From IMG/VR virus record IMGVR_UViG_3300046387_000236, positions 1 to 25,192 of that record: a stretch of 25,192 nt of DNA; one strand, given 5' to 3'. Of the stretch, positions 5,918 through 12,295 are shown in pieces (positions within the stretch are counted from its first letter, which is position 1; every line of letters starts with the position of its first letter). Source of the stretch: a virus. A program made the position numbers and the translations under genes. The notes below the pieces were generated by a model. That model did not search any database, was not told the origin of the DNA, and saw nothing but the letters and a program-made list of their open reading frames with translations.

Positions 5918-6678
5918 AATATTCCTCGCATTACATATTGATCTAAATCATTCTCTTGTTCAAAAAAGTATTTGTAATTGTCTACAGCTTGTATAAACTT
6001 TTGCTCGCCACGCTTTAAAAAGTCATCGCTTACATCGTAAATGCCTATATCAGTACTGGCTTTGTCAACTATTAAAAATACAAATTTACTTTTATTAAAT
6101 AGCTTTAGGTATAGCCACGCTTGTAAGTCATACCCATACTTGTCAGCACTATATTTAAAAGTGTTGAGGTCGGCTGTGGTTTTAAGATCTATAATAGTAT
6201 CTTCCTGTATAATATCAGCCTTCCCCCTAAATGGTAAATCATTTATCATTTCTATAGCAGGTACTTCAAACTCTGATTTGTTTAGCAGCCTTATTGCTGC
6301 CTCATTCCTTAACACCGCATCAGCTAACCTTTCTGCTGCACTTCTTTCTTTTGTTAAAAACACCTCCCCATACTTTGATTTTGCATCTTTATACTTGTTG
6401 GTGTTTTTTGTAGAAGCGTCAACAAAATATAGCTTGTCAATTTTGTGTGGCTCAAGTACCATCCAATGTACTAACTTACCTGCTGCAAGTGCAGGGCTGT
6501 CAATATCATTACCATACTTTAATATATTCCTGTATGTTTTAGGGCTTTTTAAAATTGTTTTTAGGCTACTACTGCTTAAAGCGTATTTACCTAAATGCCC
6601 ATAGTAAAACTCGTCATCGTACATTTGGGTTAGTATTTCTTCTTTGCCCCAGTGGTCACCGTTTAATAGTGTTATCAT
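5914..6678 (-). CDS. RecE-like PD-(D/E)xK exonuclease
   Basis: This 254-aa protein matches the phage RecE/exodeoxyribonuclease-VIII-type PD-(D/E)xK family. SSSSLKTILKSPKTYRNIL (35-53) is the family start, and GKLVHWMVLEP (67-77) carries the conserved His. Active-site residues appear as FRGKADII (Asp 155) and IIDLKTTAD (Asp 164-x-Lys 166), followed by YGYDLQAWLY with Gln 186. It would degrade one strand of duplex DNA ends to expose single strands for annealing, working with the ERF protein (10874-11383) and the SSB. Unusually, it is about 4 kb from ERF. It lies directly upstream of the modification cassette and overlaps both neighbours by 4 bp. Confidence 0.88.
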   Translation of the reverse strand: MITLLNGDHWGKEEILTQMYDDEFYYGHLGKYALSSSSLKTILKSPKTYRNILKYGNDIDSPALAAGKLVHWMVLEPHKIDKLYFVDASTKNTNKYKDAKSKYGEVFLTKERSAAERLADAVLRNEAAIRLLNKSEFEVPAIEMINDLPFRGKADIIQEDTIIDLKTTADLNTFKYSADKYGYDLQAWLYLKLFNKSKFVFLIVDKASTDIGIYDVSDDFLKRGEQKFIQAVDNYKYFFEQENDLDQYVMRGIL

Positions 6679-6830
6679 AATTCTAAAAATTTAGTTTGTT
6701 CCTGTGTACGCCTATCAAGTTCCTGTTGAGCTCGTAGCTGTTCACTGCTCAACCTATTATCCTTTGTAATAGCTATAAGTTCTTGTTCTGTAAGTTCAGA
6801 CCAATACCAGTTATTATAATTAAAATACAT
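6675..6830 (-). CDS. Small helical protein, 51 aa
   Basis: Read manually: ATG at 6830 two bases after the previous stop, TGA overlapping the exonuclease start (ATGA). It begins MYFNYNNWYW, an aromatic patch, then an amphipathic helix rich in Gln and Glu (SSEQLRAQQELDRRTQEQ). Both junctions are typical of this genome, which supports real translation. The role is unknown; it may be an accessory to the exonuclease. Confidence 0.6.
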   Translation of the reverse strand: MYFNYNNWYWSELTEQELIAITKDNRLSSEQLRAQQELDRRTQEQTKFLEL

Positions 6831-6832
6831 AT

Positions 6833-7054
6833 TTATATTTTTTTACCACACAGGGGATACATTCTTGTATAGTATTTAGTACCCTGTTTTATAATCTTTT
6901 TTGATTGTAAGACAATGTTTTGTTCAGCAACACTATCAATTTTACTATAATATCCTATTTCCTGTCTGTCTGGTTCGTCAATTAATTTAGTACCTATAAA
7001 CTTACCATTAACATAGTATTCTAAAAAATAGCCATCGTCTTTAAATATGCTCAT
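6833..7054 (-). CDS. Hypothetical protein, 73 aa, first gene of the exonuclease/modification unit
   Basis: Not recognised. It starts MSIFKDDGYFLEYYVNGKFI, probably a beta hairpin, and ends in a basic stretch with a single Cys (YPLCGKKI). It is the first gene after a host-type promoter candidate at 7074-7104, so it likely heads an early unit running through the exonuclease, dioxygenase and glycosyltransferase to the DnaA-like gene. Confidence 0.65.
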   Translation of the reverse strand: MSIFKDDGYFLEYYVNGKFIGTKLIDEPDRQEIGYYSKIDSVAEQNIVLQSKKIIKQGTKYYTRMYPLCGKKI

Positions 7055-7073
7055 TGTTATTTGTTTTATAATG

Positions 7074-7104
7074 TAAATGTAATAAACATTTTTTTAACAT
7101 ACAA
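7074..7104 (-). promoter_or_regulatory. Host-type promoter candidate before the exonuclease/modification unit
   Basis: On the minus strand TTG (7102-7104), a 20-bp spacer and TACATTTA (7074-7081) match the Bacteroidetes promoter layout. The block from TGTTTAT through TTTACA to TAAAACAA (7061-7088) is nearly repeated at 1428-1454 with one indel. That makes a shared regulatory element likely. Confidence 0.5.
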
Positions 7105-7109
7105 CAATA

Positions 7110-7229
7110 TTATTCTTTTTTTTCAAAAACCCTTTTTTCTAGCTGTTCTATTTTATGTAATGCAACTGCTAAAGCTTGTTGAGCAATCTTTAAATCGTAT
7201 TGCATTTTTATTAAAACACTTTCCTTCAT
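7110..7229 (-). CDS. Small coiled-coil protein, 39 aa
   Basis: Read manually: the ATG at 7229 overlaps the stop of the MazG-like gene (ATGA); TAA at 7110-7112. The sequence MKESVLIKMQYDLKIAQQAL continues as one amphipathic helix ending in a basic and acidic tail (EKRVFEKKE). It is the last gene of the replication-region unit before the promoter at 7074-7104. Function unknown. Confidence 0.55.
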   Translation of the reverse strand: MKESVLIKMQYDLKIAQQALAVALHKIEQLEKRVFEKKE

Positions 7230-7483
7230 TTCTGTTGTTTTAGTTTTTGTATGTATAAAGCAGCATCTAATAGCTCTTCCTGCAAATGGTTAAGGAACTT
7301 ATAAAACCCATCAGGGCTATCGTATAGGGTGGTATTATATTTATTAATTCCATCAGCACTACGTTCACGCATCTTACTTACCACCATTTCAACTATAGGG
7401 TCTTTAGGTTTGTGGTTATATGATGAATCCATTGTCCATCTATCCTCTTGCATATCTATCCACTTTCTTAAACTATCACTCAT
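7226..7483 (-). CDS. MazG-like/phage nucleotide pyrophosphohydrolase-like protein
   Basis: This 85-aa protein contains DPIVEMVVSKMRERSADGIN, then KYNTTLYDSP, then LNHLQEELLDAALYIQKL. The EExxDA helix is the core metal-binding motif of all-alpha NTP pyrophosphatases (MazG/dUTPase-2-like). The order with the IxKYxTTL segment is common in small phage proteins of this type. It might hydrolyse non-canonical or signalling nucleotides, or adjust dNTP pools during replication. With only one full EExxD motif visible, activity is uncertain. It overlaps both neighbours by 4 bp. Confidence 0.7.
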   Translation of the reverse strand: MSDSLRKWIDMQEDRWTMDSSYNHKPKDPIVEMVVSKMRERSADGINKYNTTLYDSPDGFYKFLNHLQEELLDAALYIQKLKQQK

Positions 7484-7566
7484 AATCTATCTTTATATGT
7501 TTTCACTATCATAGCCTCCATCAACCTCAACACACCGTATCCAAGTATAATTTTAAATACCAACAT
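7480..7566 (-). CDS. Possible micro-protein, 28 aa, hydrophobic
   Basis: An ATG at 7566 lies inside the end of the preceding gene. The frame starts MLVFKIILGYGVLRLMEAMI and ends with TGA overlapping the next ATG (ATGA), the junction type used throughout this genome. It would be a small amphipathic or membrane peptide with a basic end. Another frame of the same stretch, continuous with the preceding gene past its TAA, also reads like protein (see findings), so the assignment is tentative. Confidence 0.4.
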   Translation of the reverse strand: MLVFKIILGYGVLRLMEAMIVKTYKDRL

Positions 7567-7867
7567 CTAATTTAGTTTGAAGTTTCTTTATTTCTTGCTC
7601 TAACTCTTCTATTTTTTTATCAGCAATTCTTGCTCTTTCTACTGCACGTATCTTATCACTACGATATTCACTTAAAGACTGTTCGTATAACCTTTCATTA
7701 GTTATAAGGTTGTGTACATAGAATCCTACTTCCTGCCACGAAAAATACATTTCGTTTAATGGTTTGTTGTCTGGTTTTGCTCTACGTGATTTTACAATAT
7801 ACTCACCTACAAAATTAAAGTTAGCATAGTATTCCCCTTCCTTAATGTTATTTAGTTTCTTGTTCAT
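7553..7867 (-). CDS. Hypothetical protein with C-terminal coiled coil, 104 aa
   Basis: Not recognised. The N-terminal 55 residues look like a small beta-rich domain (EGEYYANFNFVGEYIVKSRR and EMYFSWQEVGFYV). Residues about 60-100 form a charged coiled coil (KIEELEQEIKKLQTKL). The start at 7867 overlaps the previous gene by 20 bp. The context is the replication/nucleotide-metabolism block. Confidence 0.65.
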   Translation of the reverse strand: MNKKLNNIKEGEYYANFNFVGEYIVKSRRAKPDNKPLNEMYFSWQEVGFYVHNLITNERLYEQSLSEYRSDKIRAVERARIADKKIEELEQEIKKLQTKLDVGI

Positions 7868-8255
7868 TGTTAATTTTTATTACTTCTGCATCTACTACTG
7901 GTAGCATCGCAATTTCCTTAGGTATTTTGTTTTTATTTCCGAACTCTGTTGTTTTGTTATGGTATTGTATTTCCCAAACTGGTTTAACAATATACAAATT
8001 AAATCTATATATACCTTTTGGTGTTGAATTTATGTACATTGGTACATCTAAATTATCATCACATTTTTTTATCATAGCATCATACTTTTTCTTCTCAATA
8101 AGTAAAGTGTCGTAATGTTTACCCCTACACTTTAATTCAATCCTATGATAGGTTTCAGGACTGTAACAATCCCAACGACTCATTTGACTTTTTGCCCAAA
8201 CTAAATCAGGATAACAACAATTTATAAGATACTCAAAAAGTTGTTTTTCTTTCAC
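7848..8255 (-). CDS. Putative PD-(D/E)xK-type nuclease-like protein, 135 aa, GTG start
   Basis: The start is GTG at 8255, overlapping the previous TGA (GTGA). The segment SRWDCYSPETYHRIELKCRG (26-45), followed by YDTLLIEKKKYDAMI, shows Asp 29, Glu 39-x-Lys 41 and a downstream Lys/Tyr helix. That is the usual core of PD-(D/E)xK nucleases such as Holliday-junction or very-short-patch types. The second half contains a strand-rich stretch (IYRFNLYIVKPVWEIQY). I infer a nuclease of the recombination block; no family name can be given safely. Confidence 0.65.
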   Translation of the reverse strand: MKEKQLFEYLINCCYPDLVWAKSQMSRWDCYSPETYHRIELKCRGKHYDTLLIEKKKYDAMIKKCDDNLDVPMYINSTPKGIYRFNLYIVKPVWEIQYHNKTTEFGNKNKIPKEIAMLPVVDAEVIKINNEQETK

Positions 8256-8668
8256 AAATACTGATTATATACAGCCTGTAAATCTTTCCACACTACCTTA
8301 CCAAAACTACAAGGAGTACATTCAACTTTAGTATTAAATATTCTTTCGTAAATGTTTTTATATGTTTCTTGTTCTTCAGGTGTCCACTTATTCTTTTTAG
8401 TGTCTACTGCCATCTTGATTAAATCAAACTCCTGCTCTGTTAAACATTCAGGTTTTTTGTATCTAAATTGTTCATTCCATTTGGACTTACGTTCGTTGCA
8501 GCCACAATCTTTTCCCAAAGCATCAAATACAGTATCAACTGCTTTCTTTATTCCTGTAGCTTTTGTTATCTTCTCAACCGTATCTCCAAGTCCTTCACTT
8601 GCTTGTGCGTGTTTAGCTTTCCATTCCTTGTACGCTTTAGTGCGTTTGTCTCCTTTAAATTCTGTCAT
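8252..8668 (-). CDS. Conserved Bacteroidetes-phage protein with Cys motifs, 138 aa
   Basis: Contains GLGDTVEKITKATGIKKAVD (27-46), DCGCNERK (54-61), KPECLTEQEFDL and VECTPCSFGKVV near the end. I recall this order in Bacteroidetes phage proteins of unknown function; the paired cysteines could bind a metal. The ATG at 8668 overlaps the sigma factor end by 14 bp, so the two are co-translated. It might act with the sigma factor or in DNA metabolism; no function is established. Confidence 0.7.
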   Translation of the reverse strand: MTEFKGDKRTKAYKEWKAKHAQASEGLGDTVEKITKATGIKKAVDTVFDALGKDCGCNERKSKWNEQFRYKKPECLTEQEFDLIKMAVDTKKNKWTPEEQETYKNIYERIFNTKVECTPCSFGKVVWKDLQAVYNQYL

Positions 8669-9203
8669 AATCTTTATTTTTATAATCCAAAAAATCTTCT
8701 TTAAATGTATCCTTAATTTCTTGTTTAGCGTGTTTTAAAGTATTGAATATACTTACCCAACTAATATTAGTTTCTGCTGCTATACCTCTTATGCTTAAAT
8801 CTGTATCCCTATAAAGAGTGAACAGTTTCTTTTCGTACCATCTCCATCCCTCTATATGGTCATCTATCATTGTGCAGATTTTATGAAATGCTACTTGCTC
8901 ATCCATTTGCGAATCGTTTGGAATTTGGATGGTAAACTCTTCATCATCAAGAGAAACTTTACTAATCTTTCTTTTAGAGTTGTGATACTGATAGTAAAGA
9001 GAACGACAACAAAAGTAAATATAACCCCTGCTAACGACACCATTTCTAATAACTTTGTTTTCATCTGCATACTTATAAATAGTCAAGTACATCTCCTGCA
9101 CTATATCTTCTGCATAATCGTACTCTCCAAAACTTTTAACAATGGCAATCCACTCTTTGTGCCTTTCAGCTACTTTTGCGAGCCATTCAGTTGGTTTATC
9201 CAT
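8655..9203 (-). CDS. Sigma-70-family (ECF-like) RNA polymerase sigma factor
   Basis: This 182-aa protein has a region-2-like part (about 26-85) with EYDYAEDIVQEMYLTIYKYA, close to the DAEDIVQExFL motif of ECF sigma factors. Further on is a region-4-like helix-turn-helix (about 118-165) with LSIRGIAAETNISWVSIFNT followed by a basic helix. The length is normal for ECF factors. It would redirect the host RNA polymerase to phage promoters. The five TAACAAA-N12-TTATTGTAT sites in front of late genes are obvious candidate targets; this link is an inference. It sits mid-operon in the replication block, so late genes would switch on after early expression. Confidence 0.82.
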   Translation of the reverse strand: MDKPTEWLAKVAERHKEWIAIVKSFGEYDYAEDIVQEMYLTIYKYADENKVIRNGVVSRGYIYFCCRSLYYQYHNSKRKISKVSLDDEEFTIQIPNDSQMDEQVAFHKICTMIDDHIEGWRWYEKKLFTLYRDTDLSIRGIAAETNISWVSIFNTLKHAKQEIKDTFKEDFLDYKNKDYDRI

Positions 9204-9394
9204 ATCACATTAATACTAATTATACCCAACAAACATTGTAAGGTAATTTCATCTTCTTGTTCGTATTGTTCTTTGTGATATAAAAAGCCAAACATTACAC
9301 CTTTAATAGGGCTTATTATAATTTCTGCACTCTTAAATTGACCAATAATCAAAAAAGTAAATGCCACTATTAATAAAAGCCCTATGAATATCAT
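9170..9394 (-). CDS. Small membrane protein, 74 aa
   Basis: A hydrophobic N-terminal helix (about 2-20, GLLLIVAFTFLIIG) and a second one (about 53-68, LLGIISINVIWI) flank a segment with KGVMFGFLYHKEQYEQEDE. I recall similar small proteins in flavobacterial phages. The start overlaps the helicase stop (ATGA) and the end overlaps the sigma factor start by 34 bp, a long overlap but with a credible sequence in both frames. Function unknown. Confidence 0.62.
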   Translation of the reverse strand: MIFIGLLLIVAFTFLIIGQFKSAEIIISPIKGVMFGFLYHKEQYEQEDEITLQCLLGIISINVIWINQLNGSQK

Positions 9395-10302
9395 ACGTTT
9401 AGTTTTTGTATTTTGTTTTCATTATGTATTAAATCTTTTCCCATATATTCAAATCCTACATTATTTACTTTCATTCTTAATTGTATAGGTTGTTCAAACG
9501 TGGTAGGTCTTGAACCTGTTTCGTTCTCCTTAATTTTAAGCACGTGAATATGGCTATACATCCAATCAGTAGGATGTTGTACGTATCTGTGAATACACCA
9601 AATATCATCAGCACGTGAACTTATTTTAGAACCACCCTCTGCATCACTCATAGCTAATGGTCTTGTTAATCCTTCGTATTCGTGTCCTGAATGATGTACT
9701 TGACGAAGTGCAGAGGTAACACCGTGAGCATTAACACATACCTGTACATTATTCTTTTTAGTAAATATCCTTAACTCTGTCAATACTTGATAATCGTATT
9801 CGTGTGCATTACCTACCATCTTTAATATAGAAGCATCCTTTGCTAACGAGTTATAAGGGTCTATAAGTAAACCATCAAAGTTCCAAGCATCTTTGATTTG
9901 TTGTGCTTCTTTTAATAAACTTTTATAGGTGTACATATCTTCTACATCTATTATCTTAAAATGTTCGTTAGACCACTCTACTGCTTTACTAATTAACTCA
10001 TCAGTTGCTTCCTGTATTGGTTTACCCATTCTAAACTCTATGATCTTTCTTAATATAGATTCAGGACTGTTTTCGCTCGACCATATAACAAACTTTAAAC
10101 CGTGCAGCTTTGCCCATAATACGTAAAAGTATATAAGGGTTGTTGTCTTTCCAACATTTGCGTGTCCTATTGCAATCAACAAATTCTTTTTAAATCTAAT
10201 GTGTTCATCAATTTCAGGTACACCAATTTTTAAACCTTCCTTAACTCTTCCGTACTTTATATCTAATATCCTGTCCTGTAATTTCTTTGCTTGTGCTATC
10301 AT
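9391..10302 (-). CDS. DnaB/RecA-type ATPase, probable replicative helicase
   Basis: This 303-aa protein has Walker A GHANVGKTT (46-54), IWSSENSPESIL as a RecA-fold signature, and Walker B FDGLLIDPYNSL (about 143-154). Its sensor-like region is VQVCVNAHGV, and the loop SDAEGGSKISSRADDIWCIH (219-238) is typical of DnaB-type ATPases. It corresponds to the C-terminal motor of DnaB without an N-terminal primase-binding domain, as in many phage helicases. It would unwind DNA at the fork. It is preceded by a 48-aa gene with ATGA overlap and followed by the small membrane protein. Confidence 0.85.
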   Translation of the reverse strand: MIAQAKKLQDRILDIKYGRVKEGLKIGVPEIDEHIRFKKNLLIAIGHANVGKTTTLIYFYVLWAKLHGLKFVIWSSENSPESILRKIIEFRMGKPIQEATDELISKAVEWSNEHFKIIDVEDMYTYKSLLKEAQQIKDAWNFDGLLIDPYNSLAKDASILKMVGNAHEYDYQVLTELRIFTKKNNVQVCVNAHGVTSALRQVHHSGHEYEGLTRPLAMSDAEGGSKISSRADDIWCIHRYVQHPTDWMYSHIHVLKIKENETGSRPTTFEQPIQLRMKVNNVGFEYMGKDLIHNENKIQKLNV

Positions 10303-10445
10303 ATACTTTGTGGTAATCTATTGTACTTTTTTTCCATTGTTATTGTTTGTGCTTCTTCTTTTTCTATATAATAACCTACTATCGGATTTACTTTATAGTT
10401 CCAAAAATCAATAGGCATTTCCTCTCCATCTTTTAACTTTCTCAT
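10299..10445 (-). CDS. Small protein upstream of the helicase, 48 aa
   Basis: Read manually: ATG at 10445, TGA overlapping the helicase ATG. It begins MRKLKDGEEMPIDFWNYKVN and ends KKYNRLPQSI; charged and soluble. It starts only 6 bp after the T-run of the terminator at 10451-10476, so its transcription must come from read-through of that terminator. It may be a helicase accessory factor, but only position suggests this. Confidence 0.6.
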   Translation of the reverse strand: MRKLKDGEEMPIDFWNYKVNPIVGYYIEKEEAQTITMEKKYNRLPQSI

Positions 10446-10450
10446 AAATA

Positions 10451-10476
10451 TAAAAAAAAAGGGGAAATTAATCCCC
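10451..10476 (-). terminator. Intrinsic terminator after the SSB gene
   Basis: On the minus strand GGGGA/TCCCC with a short AT loop (10461-10476) is followed by nine T (10452-10460). No promoter fits between it and the next ATG at 10445, so it is probably a partial terminator that lowers helicase-operon expression relative to SSB. Confidence 0.75.
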
Positions 10477-10483
10477 TCTTAAA

Positions 10484-10816
10484 TTAAAATGGTAAATCTG
10501 CTGTTTCTTCTCTTGCAGGGTTTTGGTCTGTGTTGTTAACGTTTCCTATTGTTGCTGCAATCTTCCAACCATTTATACTTGTGTAGTATTTACCGTTGTA
10601 CTCTTTGCCTCTTAAATTAATACTAACTGTAACAGGGTTTCCTACTTGAAAGTTGTTTATACCTTTAATAGATTCTCCCATAAAGTCAATAGCTAAATCT
10701 TGTGGATATTTTTCTGCAGTAGTTACAACGATAGTTCTTTTTGACCATTCGTTACCTGCTTTAGAAGTTCCTGACTCAACGTCTTGAATAAGTTTGATGT
10801 TTCCTGTAATTTCCAT
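10484..10816 (-). CDS. OB-fold single-stranded DNA-binding protein
   Basis: This 110-aa protein starts MEITGNIKLIQDVESGTSKA, has GNEWSKRTIVVTTAEKYPQD and a second sheet half with NPVTVSINLRGKEYNGKYYT. This is the compact DUF3127-type OB fold used as SSB in Bacteroidetes phages. The C-terminus ETADLPF mimics the acidic D-D-x-P-F tip through which SSB proteins recruit partners. It sits next to the ERF annealing protein and near the helicase, so it serves replication and recombination. A terminator follows its stop at once. Confidence 0.85.
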   Translation of the reverse strand: MEITGNIKLIQDVESGTSKAGNEWSKRTIVVTTAEKYPQDLAIDFMGESIKGINNFQVGNPVTVSINLRGKEYNGKYYTSINGWKIAATIGNVNNTDQNPAREETADLPF

Positions 10817-10873
10817 ATTTCTACTTTTATTGATTGATTATTATATTTAGTTGTGTAATATACTTTTTTAATT

Positions 10874-11383
10874 CTACAATTTTGCAAGTTCATCCTGTAC
10901 TTTTTTAGATACATCGTACTTGCTTTTAATAGCTTCTATGCTACCACCACCCTTTATGAACTCTATTGCTTTACTAAATTCAGGTGTGTTTTGATTTAAC
11001 CATTTCTTTTTTTCGGTTACACCACTCGCCACATTAGCATCATCATCTACAGCTTGTAAACCAAGAAGCGAAGCTAAAGTATATCTTCTATAATATGTAA
11101 TAGCAGAACCTAACTTCTGTGGATCGTTTATTTCAGGTAGTTTTAAAGCTGATATAACACCTCCTGTTCCATCAATACAAATAAGTTTGCTATATACGCA
11201 ATCCTCCTCTATTGGTTGCAATAAAAGTAACCTATACTTTTTTAGTAAAGGATTAAGTTGATTAATTAATGAATTAATATCAAAATACTTTGACTTGTAA
11301 AAAGGATTACTTGCATCCTTACTAATTGTACCTATCTCTTGTTGGAGATTAAATAACTTTTGATTAATATTTGTTTCTTTCAT
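10874..11383 (-). CDS. erf: ERF-family single-strand annealing recombinase
   Basis: This 169-aa protein shows the ERF hallmarks: NPFYKSKYFDINSLINQLNP (26-45), the core GSAITYYRRYTLASLLGL (92-109) and the acidic end QAVDDDAN. It would anneal complementary strands during phage recombination and replication together with the RecE-like nuclease and SSB. The C-terminal 50 residues (after VTEKKKW) are a helical extension. The start overlaps the end of the 36-aa coiled-coil gene by 20 bp. Confidence 0.9.
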   Translation of the reverse strand: MKETNINQKLFNLQQEIGTISKDASNPFYKSKYFDINSLINQLNPLLKKYRLLLLQPIEEDCVYSKLICIDGTGGVISALKLPEINDPQKLGSAITYYRRYTLASLLGLQAVDDDANVASGVTEKKKWLNQNTPEFSKAIEFIKGGGSIEAIKSKYDVSKKVQDELAKL

Positions 11384-11474
11384 AACTTAAAATTAATTGT
11401 TCTTTGAGTTTCTCGTTTTCGTATTGCAGTTCTAAAGTCTTACCATAGAGTTCTGCTTTTGTGTATTGTTCCAT
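11364..11474 (-). CDS. Small coiled-coil protein upstream of ERF, 36 aa
   Basis: Read manually: ATG at 11474, TAA at 11364-11366. It begins MEQYTKAELYGKTLELQYEN and is one acidic/basic coiled coil. It overlaps the ERF start by 20 bp, which suggests coupling. The 14-bp palindrome at 11476-11489 sits right before its start codon. Function unknown; it may serve only as a leader that tunes ERF translation. Confidence 0.5.
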   Translation of the reverse strand: MEQYTKAELYGKTLELQYENEKLKEQLILSYERNKY

Positions 11475-11475
11475 A

Positions 11476-11489
11476 TTGTAAATTTACAA
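11476..11489. repeat. Perfect 14-bp palindrome before the ERF unit
   Basis: TTGTAAATTTACAA reads the same on both strands, directly upstream of the ATG at 11474 and just after terminator 11500-11533. It includes TAAATTTAC, similar to the -7 boxes at 1441 and 7074, so it may be an operator over a promoter start. No clear -33 element accompanies it. Confidence 0.45.
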
Positions 11490-11499
11490 AAAAAATATT

Positions 11500-11533
11500 A
11501 ATAAAAAAAAAGGGTAAGAAATTAATCCTACCC
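11500..11533 (-). terminator. Intrinsic terminator after the NinG gene
   Basis: On the minus strand GGGTAGGA pairs with TTCTTACCC (about 11512-11533, one G-T wobble, AT loop) and is followed by nine T. It closes the unit with the 79-aa gene and NinG. Confidence 0.75.
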
Positions 11534-11566
11534 CCTTTTAACAAAGAACAATATATACAAGAATTA

Positions 11567-11959
11567 TCAAGTAAGTTTTTTCAGTCTTTCACTATAGTCA
11601 GCAATCATTTCTTCTAACTCGATATTTGTAAATTTACGCAACTCCCTACTTTCTTTAAGTAGCTTTTTAGACAAGTTATTACCAAGATATAAACTGTATT
11701 TATATTGTTCACCTGCTCTATAAACGTTACAAGCTACACATTGAGGTTTAACATTTCGTTCATCCCAACGTATAGAGTAATGTTTTCTACTCATAAAATG
11801 CCCCGCTTGGATTTCTTTCCAAAAGAACGTCTTATTGCAAGTAACACAAGTACAATATCCATTGTTGTCCGCATTTGATAATCTTATATACTGACTAAAT
11901 ACCGTATCAAGTTTTTTAACGAGTTTACTCCTTGTAGGTTTTTTAGCAGTTCTTGGCAT
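11567..11959 (-). CDS. ninG: NinG/Rap-like recombination nuclease
   Basis: This 130-aa protein from the ATG at 11959 starts MPRTAKKPTRSKLVKKLDTV. An upstream in-frame TTG at 11974 is possible but less likely, because ATG follows the previous stop by only 4 bp. It has zinc-binding pairs YCTCVTCNKT and PQCVACNVYRAGE around GHFMSRKHYSIRWDERN, the arrangement of lambda NinG (Rap), a structure-specific endonuclease for recombination intermediates. The C-terminal part KKLLKESRELRKF is helical. It belongs to the recombination set with ERF, SSB and the RecE-like nuclease. Confidence 0.9.
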   Translation of the reverse strand: MPRTAKKPTRSKLVKKLDTVFSQYIRLSNADNNGYCTCVTCNKTFFWKEIQAGHFMSRKHYSIRWDERNVKPQCVACNVYRAGEQYKYSLYLGNNLSKKLLKESRELRKFTNIELEEMIADYSERLKKLT

Positions 11960-11963
11960 TGTT

Positions 11964-12203
11964 TTACGAATCAAGATGATTCAATAACAACTTGCCATCT
12001 GTTTCATTGAACCCTTTTATAAGTTTATATAAATGTTTACTGTCTGATTTAACTTTATTTTTTTCTGTTTTAGTACTGTCAATACCCAAATTAGTATATG
12101 ATATTGCATCCATTTCTAATATAGCTTCTGTTCTATCTTTTACAGATAATTGAAAATCTTTAGCAATTTTTTCTGCTAATTTTCTAATAGTTAAATCTTC
12201 CAT
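11964..12203 (-). CDS. Hypothetical protein, 79 aa, first gene of the recombination unit
   Basis: Not recognised. The small helical protein starts MEDLTIRKLAEKIAKDFQLS, reminiscent of the first helices of a helix-turn-helix fold, and is Lys- and Asp-rich after that. It follows the longest non-coding gap of the region (119 bp, 12204-12322), which carries a Bacteroidetes-type promoter candidate. It could be an early regulator, but no DNA-binding motif is certain. Confidence 0.65.
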   Translation of the reverse strand: MEDLTIRKLAEKIAKDFQLSVKDRTEAILEMDAISYTNLGIDSTKTEKNKVKSDSKHLYKLIKGFNETDGKLLLNHLDS

Positions 12204-12263
12204 TTATTTATATATATATTAAAGTTAGTAAATAATTATTTTAATTTATTTCCCACTACCCAC

Positions 12264-12295
12264 CAAAATTACAATCTTTTTTTTTAAGATGTAAA
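12264..12295 (-). promoter_or_regulatory. Host-type promoter candidate for the recombination/replication unit
   Basis: On the minus strand TTTA (12292-12295), a 20-bp spacer and TAATTTTG (12264-12271), an exact match to the Bacteroidetes -7 consensus TAnnTTTG. It lies about 60 bp before the ATG at 12203. The block TTACAT, poly-A, TTGTAA, TTTTGGTGG around it is also found, with small indels, at about 1462-1500. Confidence 0.55.

Noticed and set aside
6350-6356. Other TTTGTTA sites on the plus strand (also near 7953, 8565, 13615, 15897, 17534, 22931, 23343, 23384 and 23885)
   Set aside because: None has the TTATTGTAT partner box at 12 bp; they lie in coding sequence.
6041-6604. Plus-strand frame of 187 codons opposite the exonuclease
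   Set aside because: The minus strand encodes a clear RecE-like nuclease; the antisense product has no recognisable feature.
10723-10914. Minus-strand frame between ERF and SSB
   Set aside because: It overlaps both recognised genes heavily and reads as a frameshift of the SSB N-terminus.
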